DNA of 64,000 nucleotides from Salinicoccus sp. RF5 (lineage in GTDB: Bacteria; Bacillota; Bacilli; Staphylococcales; Salinicoccaceae). The position numbers were made by a program, and so were the translations under genes. The DNA lies in NCBI RefSeq assembly GCF_020786625.1, contig NZ_JAJGRC010000004.1, forward strand, positions 62,001 to 126,000, given 5' to 3'. This document shows, one piece after another, positions 16,475 through 23,090 of this stretch (position 1 is its first letter; the number at the start of each line of letters is the position of its first letter). Under the pieces are notes generated by a model. That model did no database searches and had not been told where the DNA came from. It saw only the letters and a list, made by a program, of their open reading frames with translations.

Positions 16475-16762
16475 TTATTTCTTCGGTTGATCAAATAGAC
16501 GATATAGGTTTTCACAGGCTTTGGCTCCAGCAATATCCTTTTCGGTCAGTTCCTTTTTGGAGAAAGTCGTCCAGGATACTGTGACTGTAGTGTGGTTGAT
16601 TGTTATTCCTGGATGATGCTGAACCCCTTCAGCATAGATGCTTATTTTTTCTGTGAAATCGATGCCATCCAAATACTTGGCAAATTTATATTTCTTGCTT
16701 ATCTTTTCTTCTTCGAGTGTCCAGCCATCCAGTTTCTCCACTTCGGATTTTACATCTGACAT
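16475..16762 (-). CDS. Pterin-4a-carbinolamine dehydratase-like protein
   Basis: The 95-residue protein matches the PCD/DcoH fold. The central motif is GVQHHPGITINHTTVTVSWTT, with the family's paired histidines and proline. The enzyme family dehydrates 4a-hydroxytetrahydropterin, recycling the cofactor of aromatic amino acid hydroxylases. No phenylalanine hydroxylase gene is in the window, so the role here is open. The ATG at 16762 follows GGTGGAGGT; a longer frame to 16846 has no such site. Confidence 0.88.
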   Translation of the reverse strand: MSDVKSEVEKLDGWTLEEEKISKKYKFAKYLDGIDFTEKISIYAEGVQHHPGITINHTTVTVSWTTFSKKELTEKDIAGAKACENLYRLFDQPKK

Positions 16763-16870
16763 ACCTCCACCCCCTTCAATATTGCATAGTGGTATTCCTT
16801 TACCCGGAAATGGCTGTTGCCAATCCAGAGTAGAAGTTCTTCCCATTAGCGGGAGCTTCCGGTCATTCCT

Positions 16871-18403
16871 TCAATTTATATCCTCTTCATGTACGACTCC
16901 ATGTGCACTGCTGGAACGCGGGTGGTCCTTCGTCAACGCAAGGAAAAGCGACCATATCATGAATATGATGATGAGCGAGAAAGGCAGGGCGGCGATGATC
17001 AGCAGGTTCTGTATCGCTTGTGTACCTCCGGTATAGATCATAATCAGGGCGAATGCTGAAAGGATGATTCCCCAGATGATTTTCACAACGCCGCTTGGCA
17101 GGTTGCTGCCGTTTGTGGTGAGCATTCCAATGACATATGTTGCCGAGTCGGCAGAAGTAATGAAGAATACCGCAATGACAACGAGTGTCAGCAAGCTTAA
17201 TATGAAGCCCAATGGATACTGTTCAAGCATGGCAAATGTGGCAGTTTCTGTGGCATATGAAGCGATGTCCGCAACACCTTCGACCTGCAGGTTTATCGCA
17301 GAGGCACCAAATACCGCGAAGAATATGAAGCATACGAGTGTGGGCGCAAAAAGCACGCCCAGAATGAACTCCTTGATCGTCCTCCCTTTGGATACCCGGG
17401 CGATGAAGATGCCGACGAATGGAGCCCAGGAGACCCACCATGCCCAGTAGAAGATTGTCCATCCCTGAATCCAGGAAAAAGCCTCCGTATCATTCATGGG
17501 CAGACGCAGACTCATATCAAAGAAGTTTGCAATATAGCTTCCGAGAGAACTGGTAAACATATTAAGGATATAGAGCGTCGGACCGACCAGGAAAAGGCCG
17601 ACCAGGACGATGACGGCGATGACCATGTTGAAGTTGCTGAGCATCTTGATGCCTCTGTTGATGCCAGACCATGTGGACCATGTGAAAAGCAGAGTGGCCA
17701 CTGCAATGATGAGGAACTGGATCAGAAAGTTTGCAGGCACACCGAACAGGAAGTTGAAGCCCTGATTGATCTGGAGCGCCCCGAAACCGAGTGTCGCAGC
17801 GACGCCCGTGACGGTCGCGATGACTGCCAGGACATCGATGAGGATGCCAAGAGGGCCCCTCATCCGTTTTTCGCCAAACAACGGCGTCAAAGTTGAACTT
17901 ACCAGCCCTTTATATCCTTTATGGAAGTTGAAGTAGGCGAACACCAGGGCTACAATGCCGTAGACTGCCCACGCGTGGATACCCCAGTGGAAGAAAGAGA
18001 ATTGCATTGCCTGGTCGATTGCATCCTGGGTGCCAGGTTCCGCTATTGGGGAAGCACTGAATGCATGACTGATCGGCTCGGCTGTCGTCCAGAAGACAAG
18101 GCCGATCCCCATACCTGCACTGAAGAGCATCGCAAACCAGGAATGCAATGAAAATTCCGGGTCTTCCCCTTCCTTGCCCAATGTGATGCTGCTGAACCTG
18201 GAGAAGAGCAGATAGATGCAGACGAATAGTATTGCCAGTATCAGCAACAGATAATACCAGCTGAAATTCTTGGAAATGAGGGTAGTTATGTACTGCGTGG
18301 ATGCTTCCATACTTTCGGGGATTATCGCTCCGACCCCTACAAACAGGATGCAGAAAGCGAGAGCCAACCAGAACACCAGTGTGATGGATTTTTTTGCTTG
18401 CAT
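16871..18403 (-). CDS. BCCT-family compatible solute transporter (OpuD/BetP-like)
   Basis: The 510-residue protein has about 12 membrane helices and the BCCT signatures: GMGIGLVFWTTAEP, the glycine-rich helix, the aromatic box WTIFYWAWWVSWAPFVG, and ITSADSATYVIGML. These transporters import glycine betaine, choline or carnitine with Na+ or H+, supporting osmoadaptation. It is paralogous to, but clearly different from, the second BCCT at 60280-61899. I chose ATG at 18403, 8 nt after AGGAG; the GTG at 18412 overlaps that site. The substrate is not determined by sequence alone. Confidence 0.93.
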   Translation of the reverse strand: MQAKKSITLVFWLALAFCILFVGVGAIIPESMEASTQYITTLISKNFSWYYLLLILAILFVCIYLLFSRFSSITLGKEGEDPEFSLHSWFAMLFSAGMGIGLVFWTTAEPISHAFSASPIAEPGTQDAIDQAMQFSFFHWGIHAWAVYGIVALVFAYFNFHKGYKGLVSSTLTPLFGEKRMRGPLGILIDVLAVIATVTGVAATLGFGALQINQGFNFLFGVPANFLIQFLIIAVATLLFTWSTWSGINRGIKMLSNFNMVIAVIVLVGLFLVGPTLYILNMFTSSLGSYIANFFDMSLRLPMNDTEAFSWIQGWTIFYWAWWVSWAPFVGIFIARVSKGRTIKEFILGVLFAPTLVCFIFFAVFGASAINLQVEGVADIASYATETATFAMLEQYPLGFILSLLTLVVIAVFFITSADSATYVIGMLTTNGSNLPSGVVKIIWGIILSAFALIMIYTGGTQAIQNLLIIAALPFSLIIIFMIWSLFLALTKDHPRSSSAHGVVHEEDIN

Positions 18404-18617
18404 AGTGACCACTCCTATATAAAACGTGATATGAATTACCTATACCCAATTCAGGGCATAAGATTACACAGCTTCAAATGCAGCTGTGATTATAATGATG
18501 CCGGCTGTAAATGATACTATAGATGGGAGATTTCCCCCACCCCTTATACAGTAATAATAGAAATTCATCACTTGCTTTAATGTTGTGGATTACGCAGTGA
18601 ATTTCCCGGGAAATGAA

Positions 18618-18649
18618 GAAGACCTACAGCATATAAGTGCTGTAGGTCT
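18618..18649 (-). terminator. Terminator hairpin after the permease/binding-protein gene
   Basis: AGACCTACAGCA (18620-18631) and TGCTGTAGGTCT (18638-18649) form a 12-bp stem just after the stop. The minus-strand tail is moderately T-rich (TCTTCATT). Confidence 0.75.
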
Positions 18650-18654
18650 TTCGA

Positions 18655-20169
18655 TTATTCTATCAGTCCGGCTTCCTCCAAGTAATCTTCTGCCACGACA
18701 TAAGGGTCTTCCCCTTCAACGCCTACCCTGTAGTTCATCTCCTGCATTTCCTCATTGCTGATCATACCGCCGAGCTTATTCAATGGTTCGACGATTTCAG
18801 GGTGTTCATCAAGGAATGACTCTTTGAAGAGTGGTGCACCCTGATAAGGAGGGAAGACATTCCGATCGTCTTCCAGGATGACCATGTCGAACTGCCTCAG
18901 TTCCGCATCAGTGGAATAGGCATCTACCAGATTGATGTCCCCGCCTTCTACTGCCTGGTAACGAAGGCTCGGTTCCATAGTCCTGATATTGTCAAAATCC
19001 AGGTTATAGGCTTCCTGGATCGCTGGCCAGCCGTCTTCACGGTCGTTGAATTCCAAAGTGAATCCAGGATCGATCTCATCTTCGATGCTCCGAAGATCTC
19101 CAATGGTTTCAAGATTATTCTCTTCTGCGAATTCACGCTTCACTGCAAGTGTATAGGTGTTGTTGTATTCCATCGGTTCGAGCAGCGTCATGTCGAACTG
19201 TTCTTCAAGACTGCTGTTGGCCTGTTCGTACACAGTTTCTTCCTCTTTGGAATCCAGCTCCTCTTTTGTCAGTTCGCCGATGACCGTTCCTGTAAATTCT
19301 AGGTATCCGTCTATGTCGTCAGACCTCAGTGCATTGAACAGGAAGGATGTTTTGCCAAGGCCATCTTCGACTTCCACCGAATAATCAGTCTCCTCTTCGA
19401 TGAGGATTTTATACATGTTCGTAATGATGGAAGGTTCGGTTCCAAGCTTTCCTGCGATTGTTATCGTATCATCCCTCTGTGTGAGGAGTGGAGCGGCCGA
19501 AATCACCAGCATCGCCACGAGTATGGTGCCGAGGGTGAATATGATTTTCTTATATGAAAGGTTCTGTATCACCCGGAGCGCTATATCGAAGAAGATGGCG
19601 AGCAATGCTGCCGGTATGGCACCCAGGATGATGAGTGATGTATTATTCCGGTCGATTCCAAGAAGAATCAGGTCGCCGAGGCCCCCGGCTCCGATGAGTG
19701 CAGCAAGTGTCGCGGTACCGATGATCAGTACCATCGCTGTGCGTATGCCGGCCATGATGACGGGCATCGCAATCGGCAGCTCGACTTTGGTCAATCGACG
19801 CATCGGTTTCATGCCGATTCCTCTGGCAGCTTCAACGAGTGAATCATCAACTTCGTCTATGCCGGTAAAGGTGTTCCTCAAAATCGGCAGCAGTGCATAG
19901 ATGATCAATGCGATGATGGCAGGTACCTTGCCGATGCCGAACAACGGAATCATCAGACCGAGCAGCGCAAGTGAAGGGATGGTCTGGAGCACTGCTGCTA
20001 TATTTATGACAATCTCGGATAACTTTTTAGTTTTGGTCAGCATGATGCCGAGGGGCACACCGATGATGACCGCGATAAGCAATGCGATGAAGGAGATCTG
20101 AATATGTTCAATCAGTGTGGTGAGCAGTTCGCCCTTTCTTGCATTCAAAGTTTCGAAGAATGTATTCAT
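18655..20169 (-). CDS. ABC transporter permease fused to OpuC-type substrate-binding domain
   Basis: The 504-residue fusion has an N-terminal permease of the ProW/OpuCB type (about five helices, residues 20-225, with the EAA-like loop EAARGIGMKPMRRLTKVELP... cytoplasmic) and a C-terminal OpuAC/EgtUC-like binding domain (about 240-504) facing outward. Such fusions import quaternary amines (betaine, carnitine, choline) or, in EgtU systems, ergothioneine. Which one applies is not decided. The ATG shares one base with the ATPase stop (TGATG), showing tight coupling. A hairpin terminator follows. Confidence 0.92.
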   Translation of the reverse strand: MNTFFETLNARKGELLTTLIEHIQISFIALLIAVIIGVPLGIMLTKTKKLSEIVINIAAVLQTIPSLALLGLMIPLFGIGKVPAIIALIIYALLPILRNTFTGIDEVDDSLVEAARGIGMKPMRRLTKVELPIAMPVIMAGIRTAMVLIIGTATLAALIGAGGLGDLILLGIDRNNTSLIILGAIPAALLAIFFDIALRVIQNLSYKKIIFTLGTILVAMLVISAAPLLTQRDDTITIAGKLGTEPSIITNMYKILIEEETDYSVEVEDGLGKTSFLFNALRSDDIDGYLEFTGTVIGELTKEELDSKEEETVYEQANSSLEEQFDMTLLEPMEYNNTYTLAVKREFAEENNLETIGDLRSIEDEIDPGFTLEFNDREDGWPAIQEAYNLDFDNIRTMEPSLRYQAVEGGDINLVDAYSTDAELRQFDMVILEDDRNVFPPYQGAPLFKESFLDEHPEIVEPLNKLGGMISNEEMQEMNYRVGVEGEDPYVVAEDYLEEAGLIE

Positions 20170-21122
20170 CACGCATCACCCCGCTGACTGGTATCCAGGT
20201 ATTTGAAGACATCCGCATGCTTCAATACCTTTCGCTCGCCGTTCTCATTGATGATGATGCCTTCGTGTTCCGATAAGTATTTATAGATGTCCTGTATGGA
20301 AGCCTCATGGGAGACTTGAGGGTAGTCGACCTGTTCACCAGGCTGAAGGGCAGGATGGTCTTTGACGATGTCTCCAACCGTCACCTGCTGCATTCTGTAT
20401 GATTCAAGATCACCGATGAATTCCCTGACAAAATCGTTCTTCGGATTGGTCATGAATCCTTCAGGCGTATCAATCTGTTCGACATGGCCTTCCTTGAGGA
20501 GGCAGATGCGGTCTCCAAGCTTCAGTGCCTCCTGTATGTCATGTGTCACGAATACAATCGTCTTCTGTATCTTTTTCTGAAGGTCTGCGAGATCGTCCTG
20601 GAGCCTCTCGCGGCTGATTGGATCGAGTGCACTGAATGGTTCATCCATGAGTATGACGGGCGGGTCGGCAGCAAGTGCCCGTATAACGCCGATACGCTGC
20701 TGTTGTCCTCCGGAAAGTTCGGCGGGCACGCGGTTCTTATACTGGTCCGGTTCCAGTCCCACCATAGTAAGGAGTTCATCGACCCGTTCGTCGATATCCC
20801 CATCCGCCCATTTCTTCATCTGCGGCACTTGTGCAATATTCTCTTTGATGCTCATATGCGGAAAGAGTGCAATCTGCTGGAGGACATAGCCGATATCCCA
20901 GCGCATTTCATATACAGGGTAGTCGCTGATCGGTCTGTCCTTGAAGTAGATATAGCCTTCACTCAGTGGAATGAGGCGGTTGATCATCTTCAACGTCGTC
21001 GTCTTGCCGCACCCTGAAGGGCCGATGAGGACGAAGATCTCCCCTTCTTTGATTTCAAAGCTCACATCATCCACGGCAACCTTATCACCATAGCGTTTTG
21101 TCACATTCTTGAATTTGATCAT
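20169..21122 (-). CDS. Quaternary amine / EgtU-type ABC transporter ATP-binding protein
   Basis: The 317-residue ATPase has Walker A GPSGCGKTT (34-42), signature LSGGQQQRIG, Walker B VILMDEPFSALD, and a switch His in FVTHD. A C-terminal CBS-like region (about 235-317, including HEGIIINENGERK) resembles the osmosensing part of OpuA/OpuC ATPases, although only a short version is present. It energises the fused permease/binding protein encoded downstream with a one-base overlap. AGGAG precedes the ATG. Confidence 0.93.
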   Translation of the reverse strand: MIKFKNVTKRYGDKVAVDDVSFEIKEGEIFVLIGPSGCGKTTTLKMINRLIPLSEGYIYFKDRPISDYPVYEMRWDIGYVLQQIALFPHMSIKENIAQVPQMKKWADGDIDERVDELLTMVGLEPDQYKNRVPAELSGGQQQRIGVIRALAADPPVILMDEPFSALDPISRERLQDDLADLQKKIQKTIVFVTHDIQEALKLGDRICLLKEGHVEQIDTPEGFMTNPKNDFVREFIGDLESYRMQQVTVGDIVKDHPALQPGEQVDYPQVSHEASIQDIYKYLSEHEGIIINENGERKVLKHADVFKYLDTSQRGDA

Positions 21123-21154
21123 ATTTAATCTCCTAGTTGGATGTATTAACTGTA

Positions 21155-21183
21155 ATTATAGAGAAAGAATCAGGCAATGAAAA
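21155..21183 (-). promoter_or_regulatory. Probable sigma-A promoter of the ABC transporter operon
   Basis: On the minus strand, TTTTCA (21178-21183) is followed after 17 bp by TATAAT (21155-21160), 32 bp before the ATG. The -10 is consensus, the -35 weak. Confidence 0.5.
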
Positions 21184-21279
21184 CACTTTCAATTTTAAAG
21201 GTGCGCTTGTTTGACGACACCCGGCCTTCGGCTTAAGATTGAAGTGATCAGACGAAACATTATTTGAAAGGGTGGGTTC

Positions 21280-21771
21280 ATGATTACAGAAAAGGATCGT
21301 AAATATTTGAAAAGGTGCATCGAATTGGCTCGGGAAGCATTGGAAAAAGGAAATGCACCGTTCGGCTCCATACTTGTATCACAAAATGGTGAAGTGCTCT
21401 TTGAAGATCACAACCGTACTTCTGGAGGGGACAATACACAGCACCCGGAATTCGCGATTGCCCGGTGGACTGCCAATAACATGCAGGAAACGGATCGTCT
21501 TCATGCGACCGTGTACACTTCAGGCGAGCATTGCTCCATGTGCGCTTCCGCCCACGCTTTGGCAGGTCTGGGCCGCATCGTCTATGCCAGTTCAACCAGA
21601 CAGTTGAAGGAATGGCAGGAAGAAATGGATGCTGCCCCGGGCCGGTTGAAAGGACTTTCGATTCAGGAAGTGGTGAATGATATTGAAGTGGATGGACCGG
21701 ACGAATTCCTGTCTGAAGAAGTGAAGGAATTGCAGTTCGCCTATCTTGAGTCTCAGAAAGAATCCAGGTAG
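21280..21771 (+). CDS. Nucleoside/cytidine deaminase-family zinc protein
   Basis: The 163-residue protein has the deaminase zinc signature in a modified form: H55-P-E57 instead of the usual H-A-E, and GEHCSMC (Cys85, Cys88) instead of P-C-x2-C. These supply the zinc ligands and catalytic glutamate. Related enzymes deaminate guanine, cytosine or nucleosides; the substrate is not clear. Its stop is 1 bp from that of the convergent DUF488 gene. AAAGGGTGGG precedes the ATG. Confidence 0.88.
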   Translation: MITEKDRKYLKRCIELAREALEKGNAPFGSILVSQNGEVLFEDHNRTSGGDNTQHPEFAIARWTANNMQETDRLHATVYTSGEHCSMCASAHALAGLGRIVYASSTRQLKEWQEEMDAAPGRLKGLSIQEVVNDIEVDGPDEFLSEEVKELQFAYLESQKESR

Positions 21772-21772
21772 A

Positions 21773-22324
21773 TCATATGTCTTTGGGATAGACTACAGTG
21801 CCGTCGGCTTCGATGATCGGCACTGCCCCCCATTTCCCCAGTTCATGGCCGATCACATCATGGTCATCTCTGGAGTTGGTGATGATGTGCTGCACATCCC
21901 AATCATTTGCAGCGAGCCAGTTGCTTATGATCAGGCGGTGGCAGCGTGCAGGGTGCCTTTCTGAACACATGTAGACAGTGGTTTTTTCCTTGGCTTGGGC
22001 TTTCAGCACTTCAATCCCTTCTTTGAATTCTTCTGTAAGCGTGTAGTCTGCATAGTTGTGGAAGGAACGGTTATTCCAGCCGCTGTTCAAATCACTGCCC
22101 ACAACTCCAGATGTGCCCCTCCGTCCGCCAAGCATGGGAAAATGTATATACTCAATCTTTTCCTTGCCGAGCCATTCCTTCATCTGGTCACCATTGAAAT
22201 GTGGATATTTCCTGCTGTAGGGAAAGGCGCGTACATCTGATACATACTGGATTTCAGCCATTTTCAGCATATCAAGGAATTGTTCTTTCGTATTGCTTGA
22301 ATGACCTATGGTGTATATCTTCAT
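21773..22324 (-). CDS. DUF488 family protein
   Basis: The 183-residue protein is a clear DUF488 member: it begins MKIYTIGHS, has the S-D-V-R-A-F-P-Y-S-R block, the G-G-R-R-G segment, and the CSERHPARCHR motif with two cysteines and a histidine that suggest metal or redox chemistry. The family has no established function. An alternative ATG three codons upstream (22333) is possible; GGAATGG lies before the chosen one. It converges on the deaminase gene with 1 bp between stops. Confidence 0.85.
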   Translation of the reverse strand: MKIYTIGHSSNTKEQFLDMLKMAEIQYVSDVRAFPYSRKYPHFNGDQMKEWLGKEKIEYIHFPMLGGRRGTSGVVGSDLNSGWNNRSFHNYADYTLTEEFKEGIEVLKAQAKEKTTVYMCSERHPARCHRLIISNWLAANDWDVQHIITNSRDDHDVIGHELGKWGAVPIIEADGTVVYPKDI

Positions 22325-22370
22325 CTGTACCATTCCAATCTTTAGTGTTGTCCATTGCTTACAGGCTGCA

Positions 22371-22402
22371 AAAACGATTCCCCTGTCATTCGACAGGGGA
22401 AT
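22371..22402 (-). terminator. Rho-independent terminator overlapping the DUF1641 stop codon
   Basis: ATTCCCCTGTC (22377-22387) pairs with GACAGGGGAAT (22392-22402), followed on the minus strand by GTTTTTGC. The stem covers the last codons and the TGA of the DUF1641 gene, so the terminator is partly coding. Confidence 0.9.
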
Positions 22403-23090
22403 TATTTTTGATTCTTTGACCTTTCATGAGCAGTGGAATTGCAAGTGCACCAGCGCCTGCCGCAAGGGCATACCATTTTGTCGCGGATCTGGACGAAGCA
22501 CTTCTATTCTTTCTGGAAGTCGAGGACCGTCTTTCCCCGACCTCGCTTGATTCATCATCCATTTCCTTTCCCGGATTTTCAATACGGTCCTTCTGGGGTT
22601 CGACCCTTTCTTCATCTTCTTTTTCTTCACCCATGCCTTTGACGATTTTGAGAAGCACGTTCAGCCCTTCTATGATGTGGGGATCTTTCAGTGCACCGAG
22701 AAGCCCGCTATAGCCGGCAGGCTTCTTTTCATGTTCATACTCGGCCGCTCTGGCAATCCCGCTGTTGAATTTAAGTACGATGGGCTCGATCTGTTCCATA
22801 TTGATCGTACCAAGCAGCTGGAACATCAGCAGCATATTCTTCATGGACTGGGGCGTGTCTGACTCATCTATCGCTGTGACGATCCGATTGATGACCTTAT
22901 CACTCTGACCGAGGGCGCTGTTCACCATATTGAGTACTTCACGATCTTTCATCTTATCTGCAATATCGAGTACATCCTGCAGTGTGTCCTTGTGTTCAAG
23001 GAGCAGGTTCTCAAGTTCCCTGAGTTCCTGCTGATGCTTCACTTCCGGGTCGATTTTCATCTTATGGATGACTTTTGTCGCTTTAGCCAT
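22386..23090 (-). CDS. DUF1641 protein encoded with formate dehydrogenase
   Basis: The 234-residue protein has a helical DUF1641 domain (about 20-150, with LNMVNSALGQ and the G-L-L-G-A-L-K-D-P motif), a charged low-complexity stretch (about 155-205) and a C-terminal hydrophobic segment (about 208-222). DUF1641 genes commonly accompany fdhA in Firmicutes and are suspected accessory or membrane-linking subunits; this is association, not proof. Its ATG overlaps the fdhA stop (TAATG), so the pair is translationally coupled. The last codons form part of a terminator. Confidence 0.88.
   Translation of the reverse strand: MAKATKVIHKMKIDPEVKHQQELRELENLLLEHKDTLQDVLDIADKMKDREVLNMVNSALGQSDKVINRIVTAIDESDTPQSMKNMLLMFQLLGTINMEQIEPIVLKFNSGIARAAEYEHEKKPAGYSGLLGALKDPHIIEGLNVLLKIVKGMGEEKEDEERVEPQKDRIENPGKEMDDESSEVGERRSSTSRKNRSASSRSATKWYALAAGAGALAIPLLMKGQRIKNNSPVE

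Noticed and set aside
18442-18470. Possible sigma-B promoter (GGGTAT on the minus strand) before the BCCT gene at 16871.
   Set aside because: The upstream element reads GTGTAA at 16 bp, outside normal spacing and with a mismatch in the critical GTTT.
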